Source: Paludisphaera soli
Lineage (GTDB): Bacteria > Planctomycetota > Planctomycetia > Isosphaerales > Isosphaeraceae
Direction: 5' to 3'
Assembly (NCBI RefSeq): GCF_011064595.1
Contig: NZ_JAALJI010000025.1
Span: forward strand, 1 to 64,000
DNA: 64,000 nucleotides
Part shown: positions 1-9,335 of the stretch, piece after piece
Position numbering within the stretch: position 1 is the first letter of the stretch
How the letters are laid out: each line of letters begins with the position of its first letter
The notes under the pieces: model-generated
The model's database searches: none
Told to the model about the DNA's origin: nothing
The model's input: the letters and a program-made list of their open reading frames with translations, nothing else
Program-made: the position numbers and the translations under genes

Positions 1-157
1 TAGGCCCATGCGTCCCGCCGGCCTTCCGCCTCGGCCACTCTGGTTTCCAGCATGACTCGAGGAATCGGGGGCCGATCTTGGGTCCGCAGAGGTCAGGGCG
101 AGTCGGCCAGGCGATGGCACCGGCCTCGCTTTAGCCGACCAGAACGGGGCCTCCATC

Positions 158-3100
158 TCAGTCGATGATCGGCTGGCTCACCCGCAGATACGAGAACAGG
201 TCGCGGACCTGATCGTCGCTGAGGTCGTCGAGCAGTCCGGCGGGCATGATGGAGGTCTTCGAGGGCTCGAAGGCCTCGACGTCCTCGCGGGCGAACGTGC
301 GCTCCTCGCCTTCGGCCGTGCGGAGGACGATGACGCGGGGGTCCTCGTCGGCGCGCACGCCGGCCAGGACGCGGCCGTCGGTGGTGGCCAGGGTGTAGGC
401 GACGTACCCTTCGCGGACCTCGGCCGAGGGGTCGACGACGGCCAGCAGCATCGAATCGAGGTCGTCGCGGCGGTACGTCGTCAGCTCGGGGCCGACGTTC
501 CCTCCTTTGCCGAACAGCGTGTGGCAGCGCTCGCAGCGCTCCTGGAACACGGCCCGGCCCGCCTTGGGCGTCCCGCCGCCGGCGCGGGCGACGCCGGCCA
601 GCCGGGCGATCCGCTCCTTCGCGCCCGACGCCGATTCGGAAGGGGCCGGGCCGAACGCGCGGGCGGCCAGCTCGTCGACCTTCGGATCCTTCAGGTCGCG
701 GAACCGCGCGACGACCTCGCGCGGGACGGTGCGGGCGTCGACCCGGCCGTCGGCCGCCGCGGCGAGGAAGGTCGCCGCCCAGGGCCGGCGCGTGGCCAGC
801 AGGCTCCAGGCCGAGGCCAGCACGTCGTCGGGGAGCGTCGCGTACATCTTCAGGATTTCCTCGGCGATCGCCGGGTCGTCGTAGACCGCCAGCGCCGACA
901 GCGCCGCCGATCGCAGCGGATTGACGGCCGAATCGCGGGCGACGGCCAGGATGGCCTCCCGGCACGAATCGACGCGGACCTCGCCCAGCACGCGGAGGTA
1001 CTGGAGCTGCTTCTCGCGGTCGCCGCCTGGGTCGGCCAGGGTGCGGAGGGCCTCGGCGACGGCCTCGGGCTTCGCGCGGCGGAGGCCCAGGACGATCGAG
1101 GAGCCGCCGTGCTTCTCCAGCGAATCGGCCAGCGCGGGGGGGAGGCCCGCGGTCGAACGCCCGAGGTAAGCGGCCTCCAGCCCGGTCATCAGCCGGGCGA
1201 CGTGCTCCGGCCCCGGCGCGGCCTCCAGCAGCCGGACGCACGCGTCCAGGTCCTTGCGGCCCCCGGCGGCGGCGAACCGTCGCATCAGCCGTTCCTGAAT
1301 CGTCGAGACGGCGATCGGAGCCTCCCACGCGGCTCGGTCGCCGAAGAGCGCCAGGACCGCCTCCGGGTCGCTCCCCACCTTCGCCTCGATCGCCCACCAG
1401 ATCAGGAGCGGGAAGTGGGGATCGGACACGTCCTCGGCGCGATCCATCAACTTGCGCACGATCGCCAACGCGTCCCGAGCGGGGAGGCGCCTCGCGGACG
1501 AGGCGAGTTGGCTGCGGACCTCCACCCGAGGTTCGGCGCCGGCCATCGCCACCAGGGCCGAGGCGACCTCGGGCGCGACCTCGCCGTCGTCGCAGGCCAG
1601 CCGGACGGCCCAGGCGCGGACGAACGGGTCGTCGTGACGAAGGGCGGCCAGCGTGCTCGGATCGTCGAGCCCGCCGACGAGGTTCAACGCCCAGAGCGAT
1701 TCGAGCGCGGCCTGGCCGGTCGTCGTCTCCATCCGACGCCGAAGCCCCGGTGCGAGGCTCGCATCCTTGCGATCGCCGATCAGCCGCAGCGCCGTCTGGC
1801 GGACCCAGCGGTTGGGGTCGTCGAGCTTCCTGACCAACTCGGACGAAGTCATCCGACCCAGGTCCGGGAGCGAGCCGCCGGGCTTCGCGTCGGCCGGGCG
1901 GATGCGGTAGATCCGGCCGGTGTCCACGTCCACAAGCCCCTCGTTGTTGCGCTGGTGGTTGACGTAGGAGTCGTGCCAGTCGGCGACGTAGAGGAAGCCG
2001 TCCGGGCCGAGGGTGACGTCGACCGGCCGGAACCGCTCGTCCTTCGTCGCCATGGCGAACCCGACGTCGCGGGTCTTGAACGTCGAGCCTTCGGGCGAAA
2101 GCTCGCTCATGACCACATGATTGAGGATCGGCGCGACGCCGAACAGGAGCCCGCGGTACTTCTCCGGGAACCGGCCCCCTTCATAGATGGCGAAGTCGTG
2201 CGTGAACCGGGGGACGCGGCCGTGGGTCATGGCCGGGAAATACCCAAAGGCGTAGGGGTTGGAGAGCGGCCCGTGCTTGTCGAAGCCCTTCTGGAAATAG
2301 CCCCCCTGGACGTAGGCGAAACCTCGCGTGTCGCCGCCGTTATGGCCGGAGTAGATCCGTCCCCTGGCGTCGACCTCGACGCCGAACGCGTTGCCGCCCC
2401 CCTCGGCGAAGACCTCATAAAGCCGCCGCTCGGGGTGATACCGCCAGATCTGCTGGCCCAGCGAGCGAACCGGCTCGTCGTCACTCCCCGGGCGCGACAC
2501 CCGGCCCGTCACCGTGCTCCCCTGCGCCGCGTAGAGCCAACCGTCAGGGCCCCAGGTCAGGCTGTTGACGACCGAGTGGGTGTCCTCCAGGCCGAAGCCT
2601 TGCAGGTGCACCTCGGGATCGCCGTCGGGCGCGTCGTCGCCGTCGCGATCGGGGTAGAACAGGAGATAGGGCGGGTTCAGGATCCAAACCCCGCCGCGGC
2701 CGCGCGCCACGGCGGTCGCCAGGTTCAGGCCCTCGACGAAGGTCTTCTGGCGGTCGTACGTCCCGTCGCCGTCGACGTCCTCGTGGATGGTGATGCGATC
2801 GAGGCCGCGGACGTGGTTGGGCGGCGCGGTGGGGACCTTGTCGTACGCCACCCGCCAGACGCCGTCGCGGCTGAGCATCTTCAAGCCGGCGGGGTGGGGA
2901 TACTGGGCGTACTGCACGACCCACAGCCGTCCGCGCTCGTCGAAGGTCAGGTTCAGGGGTTGGCGGACGGCCGGCTCGGACATCACCAGATCGACGGCCA
3001 GGTCGTCGGGGACCTCGAACGACGTGCGAGGGGCGGCCTCGGCGCCGGGCGCGGGGCGGTCCAGCGCCCAGAAGACCGCGTTGCGGAGGAGGCGTCGGAA

Positions 3101-4591
3101 GGCGGGCGTCTCGAAGTCGCCGGGGTCGCCGAGCGACGTGTAGAAGACGCGCGAATTCCCCTTCAGGTTGATCCAGGCGACCGGCTCGGCGGGGTGGCCC
3201 TCGATCGCGCCGGTGAGCATGGGGATGGTCGTCGCCGCGAGCGGGCTCGACTTGTAGAGCGATCCGGGGCTGCGGAAGCCGGGCTCCACGCCATCGAGGA
3301 TCGCGTGCCCCTTCGCCTCGGGCGCGAGGCTGATGGTCGGCTCCACGCCGTTCGCGTGATGGCCCGTGTAGTGGCCGCCGAGCACGTCGGGGTCGAACGT
3401 CGTCCACTCGGCGTGGCCGGCGGGGGCCTTGCCCTTCGTGTCGAAGGCGTGGCTGGCCGTGCGGATGCCGACGACCGGCCTCCCCGACTCGACGTAGCCG
3501 CGGATGATCTTCATCTGAGCATCCGTCGGGGCCCGGCGGCGGGCGCTTACGAACAGGAGGTCGGCGTCGTCGAGCGCCTCGACGCCGGGGAAATCGTCCG
3601 GGGCCTTCGGGTCGGCGATGACGAACGTGCAGCGCACGCCGTTCGGCTCCAGCTCGGCCGCGGCGAACGTGGGGAGCGTCTCGGCGGTCTTGTACTCGTC
3701 GTCGCCGATCACGAACACGGCGCGAGGGCGGTCGTCGGGCCGGAACGCGAAGGCCGGTCGGCCGGTCAGGTCGGTCGAGACGATCGTCGGGCAGACGAAC
3801 TTCTCGATGTGCTCGACGATCCGGTTCGTCCCTTCGAAGTGGGAGACGTAGGGGGGCCGCCGCGAATTGTACATGGTGTCGGTCAGGTCGCGAACCAGCA
3901 CCACGTCCTTGCCGTTCTTCGCGAGGTTGCGGAGGCCGAACGGGCGACCGAGGACGCACATGTTCGTATGAACGCCCGTCAGCATGACGTGCTCGACGCC
4001 CCGGCTCGCCAGCAGGTTCCAGACCTCCTCGCCGGAGTCGCTGATGGCGTCCTCGTCGCGGATCTCGATCCGGGGATCCTGGGTCTTCCAGGCGTTGCGC
4101 TCGACGCAGCGGGGCCCGCAGTCGCAGCCGCCGTCGGACTGGTCGATGGGGTAGGCGCCGCGCTCCTCGGCCGGGATTTTGTAGCACCAGGCGCCGATGT
4201 CGGCCGGCAGGTCGTCCGCCTTCGGGGCGGCCTTCGCCCGCAGCCGGGCCGGATGGTCCTTGTAGGCGTCCATGCAGCCGCTGGGGGAGTGGACGATGAG
4301 GACGCCCTTGGCCCGAGCGTCGGCGACCACCTGATTCAGCACCGGCGCCAGTTCGCCGCAGCGTCGGGTCGCCCCTTTGCACCAGTGGTCGTCCCACATG
4401 TCGCAGACGATCAGCGCGGTCTTCGACGGGTCCCATGACGCCGTCGACGCGACGACCTCGAAGGCCGCCGGGTCGCTCGCGGCCGGCTTTCGAGACCGCT
4501 TGTGGACGCTCAGCGCGCCGTCGTCGTCGGCGATAGCCGCGCCGAGGGCCGTCGCCAGGATCGCGAGGCAGGCGAGGAGGTAGGGCCGCAT
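158..4591 (-). CDS. Isochorismatase-ThuA-PVC dehydrogenase-HEAT-cytochrome c multidomain protein
   Basis: Exported 1477-residue protein of a planctomycete-type architecture. Residues 1-21 form a signal peptide. In order follow an isochorismatase-like cysteine hydrolase domain (about 55-285, Asp64 in CDMWD and Cys212 in NMCVLGR), a ThuA-like domain (about 290-510), a PVC-type dehydrogenase beta-propeller (about 520-920), HEAT-like repeats (about 930-1330) and a cytochrome c domain with CxxCH at 1353-1357. The family is thought to oxidise sugars or related polyols in the periplasm and pass electrons to the haem; the substrate is not known here. The ATG at 4591 is chosen because it opens the signal peptide; the frame stays open 37 codons further upstream. 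It is the last of four leftward genes. Its first domain has a free-standing paralogue at 58459-59355. Domain identities are well supported; the role of the hydrolase domain is inference. Confidence 0.9.
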   Translation of the reverse strand: MRPYLLACLAILATALGAAIADDDGALSVHKRSRKPAASDPAAFEVVASTASWDPSKTALIVCDMWDDHWCKGATRRCGELAPVLNQVVADARAKGVLIVHSPSGCMDAYKDHPARLRAKAAPKADDLPADIGAWCYKIPAEERGAYPIDQSDGGCDCGPRCVERNAWKTQDPRIEIRDEDAISDSGEEVWNLLASRGVEHVMLTGVHTNMCVLGRPFGLRNLAKNGKDVVLVRDLTDTMYNSRRPPYVSHFEGTNRIVEHIEKFVCPTIVSTDLTGRPAFAFRPDDRPRAVFVIGDDEYKTAETLPTFAAAELEPNGVRCTFVIADPKAPDDFPGVEALDDADLLFVSARRRAPTDAQMKIIRGYVESGRPVVGIRTASHAFDTKGKAPAGHAEWTTFDPDVLGGHYTGHHANGVEPTISLAPEAKGHAILDGVEPGFRSPGSLYKSSPLAATTIPMLTGAIEGHPAEPVAWINLKGNSRVFYTSLGDPGDFETPAFRRLLRNAVFWALDRPAPGAEAAPRTSFEVPDDLAVDLVMSEPAVRQPLNLTFDERGRLWVVQYAQYPHPAGLKMLSRDGVWRVAYDKVPTAPPNHVRGLDRITIHEDVDGDGTYDRQKTFVEGLNLATAVARGRGGVWILNPPYLLFYPDRDGDDAPDGDPEVHLQGFGLEDTHSVVNSLTWGPDGWLYAAQGSTVTGRVSRPGSDDEPVRSLGQQIWRYHPERRLYEVFAEGGGNAFGVEVDARGRIYSGHNGGDTRGFAYVQGGYFQKGFDKHGPLSNPYAFGYFPAMTHGRVPRFTHDFAIYEGGRFPEKYRGLLFGVAPILNHVVMSELSPEGSTFKTRDVGFAMATKDERFRPVDVTLGPDGFLYVADWHDSYVNHQRNNEGLVDVDTGRIYRIRPADAKPGGSLPDLGRMTSSELVRKLDDPNRWVRQTALRLIGDRKDASLAPGLRRRMETTTGQAALESLWALNLVGGLDDPSTLAALRHDDPFVRAWAVRLACDDGEVAPEVASALVAMAGAEPRVEVRSQLASSARRLPARDALAIVRKLMDRAEDVSDPHFPLLIWWAIEAKVGSDPEAVLALFGDRAAWEAPIAVSTIQERLMRRFAAAGGRKDLDACVRLLEAAPGPEHVARLMTGLEAAYLGRSTAGLPPALADSLEKHGGSSIVLGLRRAKPEAVAEALRTLADPGGDREKQLQYLRVLGEVRVDSCREAILAVARDSAVNPLRSAALSALAVYDDPAIAEEILKMYATLPDDVLASAWSLLATRRPWAATFLAAAADGRVDARTVPREVVARFRDLKDPKVDELAARAFGPAPSESASGAKERIARLAGVARAGGGTPKAGRAVFQERCERCHTLFGKGGNVGPELTTYRRDDLDSMLLAVVDPSAEVREGYVAYTLATTDGRVLAGVRADEDPRVIVLRTAEGEERTFAREDVEAFEPSKTSIMPAGLLDDLSDDQVRDLFSYLRVSQPIID

Positions 4592-4739
4592 CGGGGAGGC
4601 CTCCGGTGGGATGTCGCGGTGGGGATTTCCGCGCGGATCGGGTTCCGCTCGGACCGGGCGGAGAGTCCCGAAGATTCTCCGCCCGTCCCAGGCCCGCGTC
4701 AACGATCCGCCCCCCGCCCGGCGGTCGAGCGCCGCGACG

Positions 4740-7313
4740 TCACTCCCAGCGGGTGGGGCTGAGGCGGAGTTGCTTCAGCGTCTCGATGCGTTCGGGCGAG
4801 CCGACGAAGGTCTGGTCGGGGAAGCGGTAGTATTTGCGGATTCCGCCGAGGATGCGCTGGTCGAGCATCGAGTTCACCGACATGCCGGCGAGGTACTGGA
4901 GGCGCAGGTTGCGGTCGGTGTTGATCTGGGCGCCTTCCATCCATTCCTTCAGCATCGGGGCCTGGCCGGCGTAGCGGGAGATCAGGTCGACGCCTTCCTC
5001 CAGGCCGTCCACGCGGCCCTGGCCGAAGCCGACCTCGCGGAGCGAGAGCTTCACCGGCGCGTGGTCCGGGCGGTCGAGCTTCGCCTGGAGTTCGTCGAGG
5101 TCCACGACGGTGGGTTCCACCTGGCCGTAGAGCACGGCGTCGTAGGTGATCCCCTCGCGGTCGTTGCTCCAGAGGATGCCGTTGGGGAAGACCTGGAAGA
5201 ATGTGGCGATGACGCTCCTGGCCGTCTCCACGTCGCTCTCGTACAGCGGGATCCAGAGGCTCACGCTGCCGCCCGGATTCAGGTGATCGCGGCACATCTG
5301 ATAATATTCCACCGTGTTGAGCGCGGCGCAGCCCTTGACCCAGGGGTCGATCGGGTCGGACGTGATGACGTCGAACTTCTCGCGGGTGGTGTTGAGGAAG
5401 TGGCGGCCGTCGTCGTAGACGACCTCGACCTCCTTGCCGTTGACCATGTGCGGGTTCTGGCGGGCGATGCCGTCGACGACGTGGTAGTTCTCCGCGCCGA
5501 ACATGGGGGCCACGACGGTCGGCACCAGGGGCTCGATGTCGCAGATGACGATCCGCTTCACGTCCGGGTGGAGCACGAACGACCCGGCGGTCACCCCCGC
5601 GCCGCACGCCACGACCAGGACCGATTCCGGCTTCTTGTGCAGGAGCGGCGGCAGGTGGCCGAGCATCCGCTGGAGTCGCATGTCGACAGCGCGGGTGGAG
5701 GCCTGCACCTTCCCCGCGCCGTGGAAGCTGCGCTCGCCGTCGGGCGAGGTGGTGACGGCGACCGAGACGTTCGCCCCCTCGCCGACGTAGGTGCAGAAGA
5801 TGTCGTGCTCGCCGCGCTCCTCGGGGACCTCGCTGACGATCCCCGGCGCGGCCTGCGAGAGCACGCTGGTGGTCTGCCGGCCGAACGCGACGACCTGCCA
5901 GGGCACCGGCGGCAACGCCCAGGCCGCCAGCCCGGCCCCGGCCGTCGCCAACGCCAGGCCCGCCGCCAGCCCCGGCCGAAGCGCCCCGCCGGTCGGACGC
6001 ACCAGCGGCGCCAGGACCACCAGTCCGGACGCCGCCGCCAGGCCGACGAGCACGCGCTCCGCGCCGGCCGTCCCGACGGCGGGGACCATCAGCAGGCTGA
6101 AGGCCAGCGCGCCGAGCAGGGCGCCGACCGTATTCGCCGCGTAGACCCGTCCCACCAGCCGGCCGGCGTCCTGCCCCGGCGAGGCCGCCGCCGCCAGCGC
6201 CAGGGGGAAGCTCGCCCCCCACAGGCAGGCCGGCGGCAGGACGGCCCACAGGCAGCGAGCCATGTCGAGCTGGAACATGTACCAGGGGCTCGGCGCCAGC
6301 TCTGGCATCACCGGCCAGTACGGCAACGACCCCGAGATCATGAACGCCGCCCAGGCGATCGCCGCCGCCAGCATCCACTGGCAGACCCCCAGCGCGACCC
6401 TCGCCGACGACGCCCGACGCGCCGCCACAGCCCCCGCGGCGCTGCCGATCCCCAGGCCGATCAGGAAGACCGCCAGGATCAGCGAGAACGTGTAGACCGT
6501 CGCCCCCAGCATCAAGGAGAGCAGGCGCGTCCAGGCCACCTCGGCCCCCAGCGCCGACGCCCCCGAAAGCCCGATCGCCAGGTAGACCGACCGCACGCCG
6601 ACGGCCGGGCCGGCCTCCTCTTCGACTTCGACCTCGGCCTCGTTCGCGCGCGTTGAGGAAGGCAGCGCCAGCGCGATCAAGGCCACGGCCGCGTTGAGGG
6701 CGACGGCGACGTAGGTGGCCGTCGCCGCGTCGTGCACGCGGAGCAGGTAGAAGCCGGCCAGCAGGCAGCCGAAGACGGCCCCGGCGAGGTTGCCGCCGTA
6801 GAAGAAGCCGAGCCAGGCCACCCCCTCAGGGTCCGACTTCACCCGCCGCGCCACGGCCGGCAGCGTCGCGCCCATCAAGAGCGTCGGCGGCAGCAGGCAG
6901 ATCCCGGCCACGACCCCGCGCAGCAGGACGTCGGGCGCGCCGTATCCGGTGTAGAGGAGATAGAGCCGCTCGACGTGCGGCAGGCCGAGCAGCACCAGCA
7001 GCCCCATCGCGCCGATGGCCAGCTCCAACGCCGCGTAGACCTTCAAGGGGTCGCGGCGGGGAGACACCAGGCGCGGCAGCAGCAGGCTCCCCGCGCCCAT
7101 GCCCCCCATGAACGTCCCCAGCAGGACGCCGAGCGAGACCGCCGTGGAGCCGATCACCAGCTGGAGCAGTTGGAGCCAGACGACCTCGTAAATCATCGCC
7201 GCGCAGCCGCTGGCGACGAACAGCAGGAGCATCGCGGGGAGGGACCGCCGGGACGACGACCCCGCGACGGCGGGATCGGGAGCGGGAGAGAGAGCGGTGG
7301 CCGTGAGCGACAT
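4740..7313 (-). CDS. Membrane-fused spermidine synthase-like methyltransferase-fold protein
   Basis: 857-residue protein. The first half has about 12 hydrophobic segments in an MFS-like arrangement, starting with the MIYEVVW motif typical of this fusion family. The second half is a Rossmann fold with a nucleotide-binding GAGVTAG loop, an acidic strand end (CDIEPL), a DGRHFL motif and TSDPIDPW at the place of the polyamine-synthase catalytic Asp. Aminopropyl transfer is inferred from family; many such fusions are uncharacterised. The start at 7313 (MSLTAT) precedes the first membrane segment; the frame is open for 567 more codons upstream only because of high GC. The next gene starts 148 bases downstream. 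A second member of the family lies at 12554-14773. Confidence 0.85.
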   Translation of the reverse strand: MSLTATALSPAPDPAVAGSSSRRSLPAMLLLFVASGCAAMIYEVVWLQLLQLVIGSTAVSLGVLLGTFMGGMGAGSLLLPRLVSPRRDPLKVYAALELAIGAMGLLVLLGLPHVERLYLLYTGYGAPDVLLRGVVAGICLLPPTLLMGATLPAVARRVKSDPEGVAWLGFFYGGNLAGAVFGCLLAGFYLLRVHDAATATYVAVALNAAVALIALALPSSTRANEAEVEVEEEAGPAVGVRSVYLAIGLSGASALGAEVAWTRLLSLMLGATVYTFSLILAVFLIGLGIGSAAGAVAARRASSARVALGVCQWMLAAAIAWAAFMISGSLPYWPVMPELAPSPWYMFQLDMARCLWAVLPPACLWGASFPLALAAAASPGQDAGRLVGRVYAANTVGALLGALAFSLLMVPAVGTAGAERVLVGLAAASGLVVLAPLVRPTGGALRPGLAAGLALATAGAGLAAWALPPVPWQVVAFGRQTTSVLSQAAPGIVSEVPEERGEHDIFCTYVGEGANVSVAVTTSPDGERSFHGAGKVQASTRAVDMRLQRMLGHLPPLLHKKPESVLVVACGAGVTAGSFVLHPDVKRIVICDIEPLVPTVVAPMFGAENYHVVDGIARQNPHMVNGKEVEVVYDDGRHFLNTTREKFDVITSDPIDPWVKGCAALNTVEYYQMCRDHLNPGGSVSLWIPLYESDVETARSVIATFFQVFPNGILWSNDREGITYDAVLYGQVEPTVVDLDELQAKLDRPDHAPVKLSLREVGFGQGRVDGLEEGVDLISRYAGQAPMLKEWMEGAQINTDRNLRLQYLAGMSVNSMLDQRILGGIRKYYRFPDQTFVGSPERIETLKQLRLSPTRWE

Positions 7314-7468
7314 CGCGCGGTCGACTCCGAAACGAGGGGGAGCGCCGCGAGTCGGTCCCGCCGGTGCACTCCGTTGACTGGGGACGAGTCGGGCCGGATT
7401 CCACTTCCGGCGGCCGGCGGCGAGGCGCGACGCGTCTCGCCGGCTTGACTTCACCTGGCCGGGTCGGG

Positions 7469-8932
7469 TCAGGCCAGCAGCTTGGTGCAGACCTGGCCTT
7501 CGTTGACGGTCGGCCGTTCGGGGCGGCCCTGGTGGCGGTAGATGAGCCGCGTGTGGTCGGCGCCCAGGCAGTGGAGGATCGTGGCGTGCAGGTCGTGGAC
7601 GTGCAGCCGGTCCTCGATCGCGTGCAGGCCGGCCTCGTCGGTCTTGCCCAGGGTGATCCCGGGCTTGATCCCGCCGCCGGCCATCCACATCGTGAAGCCG
7701 TTGGCGTTGTGGTCGCGGCCGTCCCCCTTCTCGGACATCGGCGTGCGGCCGAACTCGCCCCCCCAGACGACCAGGGTGGAATCCAGCAGCCCGCGCCGCT
7801 TGAGGTCCTTCAGCAGGCCGGCGACCGGCTTGTCGCTGGCCAGGCAGTTCTTGCCGTGGTTCCCCTCGATGTCCTGGTGGGCGTCCCACTTGGAGCCGGC
7901 GCCGCAGTAGAGCTGCACGAACCGCACCCCGCGCTCGACCAGTCGGCGGGCGAGAAGGCAGTTGCGGCCCATGCTCTCCGTGACCGGGTCGTCCACGCCG
8001 TAGAGGGCCAGCGTCTCGGCCGACTCCCGCGCCAGGTCGACGGCCTCGGGGGCCTCGGCCTGCATGCGAAAGGCCAGCTCGTAGCTCTTGATGCGGGCGT
8101 CCAGCTCGGTCTGGTCGGGGCGGGCGTCCTGGTGGCGGCGGTTCAGGCGTTCCAGGAGCCCGAGCTTCGCCCGCTGGCGGGCGTCGTCGATGGTCGAAGG
8201 GGGGCGGAGGTGGGCGATCGGCTCGTCGCCACTGTTGATCCGCGTCCCCTGGTAGAGCGCGGGCATGAAGCCGGTGCCCCAGTTGCGGGGGCCGCCGGCG
8301 ACGAGCGACTTGGGGTAGTCCTGCAGGACGACGTACCCGGGGAGGTCCTGATTCTCGGTCCCCAGGCCGTAGCTGACCCAGCTCCCCAGCGAGGGCCGGC
8401 CGCTGCGGGTGGACCCGGTGTTCATCTGGCAGACGCCGTTGACGTGGTTCAGGCCGTCGGCCCAGCACGACCGGATGATCGCCAGGTCGTCCACGCACTC
8501 GGCGGTGTGCGGCAGCCAGTCGCTGACCCACGCGCCGCTCTCGCCGTGGCGCTTCCACTTGCGCTTCGAGGGGAGGATCGGCGAGTAGAACTCGCCCATC
8601 GGCGTGATGACCGGCTTGAAGCTGGCGGGGATCGGCTTGCCGGCCAGCTCGTTCAGGAGCGGCTTGGGGTCGAACAGGTCCATCTGGCTCGGCCCCCCTT
8701 CCATGAACAGGAAGATGACGCTCTTGGCCTTCGGCTCGTGCGTCCAGGGGGCGCTCGCCGGCGCGCCGGGGATGGCGACGTTCGCCGCCGCCGCTCCCGC
8801 GTTCGACTCCCGCGCCAGCAGGTCCAGCAACGGCAGCGCGCCGAACCCCCCGGCGGCCTGGAGCAGCCAGTCCCGCCGCGAGAGGGGCGTCGTGCTGTGC
8901 GGGACGATCGGGCTCGGGTCGCGCGGGGTCAT
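7469..8932 (-). CDS. DUF1501 family exported protein
   Basis: 487 residues. A twin-arginine-like segment (SRRDWLLQAAGGFGALPLL, about 18-36) suggests Tat export. The body carries the DUF1501 hallmarks FLFMEGGPSQMDLFDPKP, VVWGGEFGRTP and GRDHN, related to the alkaline phosphatase/sulfatase fold. In planctomycetes these proteins are normally encoded directly after a PSD1 cytochrome protein, and that gene is upstream here (9336-11864, same strand). The actual reaction is not established for the family; hydrolysis of a phosphate or sulfate ester is only a fold-based guess. The pair is split by a 403-base spacer holding three repeat units. Confidence 0.9.
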   Translation of the reverse strand: MTPRDPSPIVPHSTTPLSRRDWLLQAAGGFGALPLLDLLARESNAGAAAANVAIPGAPASAPWTHEPKAKSVIFLFMEGGPSQMDLFDPKPLLNELAGKPIPASFKPVITPMGEFYSPILPSKRKWKRHGESGAWVSDWLPHTAECVDDLAIIRSCWADGLNHVNGVCQMNTGSTRSGRPSLGSWVSYGLGTENQDLPGYVVLQDYPKSLVAGGPRNWGTGFMPALYQGTRINSGDEPIAHLRPPSTIDDARQRAKLGLLERLNRRHQDARPDQTELDARIKSYELAFRMQAEAPEAVDLARESAETLALYGVDDPVTESMGRNCLLARRLVERGVRFVQLYCGAGSKWDAHQDIEGNHGKNCLASDKPVAGLLKDLKRRGLLDSTLVVWGGEFGRTPMSEKGDGRDHNANGFTMWMAGGGIKPGITLGKTDEAGLHAIEDRLHVHDLHATILHCLGADHTRLIYRHQGRPERPTVNEGQVCTKLLA

Positions 8933-8954
8933 GATGGTTCCGTCTCCAAAAATT

Positions 8955-9297
8955 CCTTCCCCCCTGGCGGGGGAAGGTGGCCCGAAGGGCCGGATGAGGG
9001 GGGGACGAGCACAAGCACCGCCGGAGAATCGACCAGGCCGGCCGTCGCGAATCGTCCTTCCCCCCTCGTGGGGGAAGGTGGCCGAAGGCCGGATGAGGGG
9101 GGTGCCTGGGAAAGCCGTCGCTCGCCCTCGTGCTCTTCCTCGATGTTCGGTCGCTTACCGTCCTTCTCCCCTGAAGTCAGACGCCCCGCCGGCGGATGGG
9201 GAGGCGGATCGAAGGGTCGTCGCGTCCTCGCGCCGTCCGCCTTGATGGTCCCCCTCATCCGGCCCTACGGGCCACCTTCCCCCACCAGGGGGGAAGG
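8955..9297. repeat. Composite palindromic repeat cluster (three modules)
   Basis: Three copies of one module fill the spacer between the PSD1 and DUF1501 genes: 8955-9003 and 9056-9101 in one orientation and 9251-9297 inverted. Each module is a hairpin of the form CCTTCCCCC-loop-GGGGGAAGG, then a short GGCC-loop-GGCC hairpin, then GGATGAGGGG. The spacer after the first module (ACGAGCAC, then GAGAATCG, then a GGCCGTCGC stretch) recurs, inverted, in the copies near 48.4 and 63.3 kb. No protein in any frame is convincing. REP/BIME-like behaviour is inferred from the form and the strictly intergenic placement. Confidence 0.85.
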
Positions 9298-9335
9298 GAA
9301 GAAACGCAAACCGTCGCCTCCTCGCTCACCAGGAT

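Noticed and set aside
1-157. Possible gene at the left edge
   Set aside because: No frame has features; this is simply the region downstream of the first minus-strand gene.
521-4438. Very long plus-strand frame antisense to the megaprotein
   Set aside because: Its translation is low-complexity Arg/Gly/Val/Asp-rich without domain motifs and lies opposite a gene with clear domains; a GC-driven shadow.
8929-9258. Short frames with PPHPAL- or LRPPSPTRGEG-type peptides
   Set aside because: These peptides are the translation of the composite palindromic repeat and appear at every copy; not genes.
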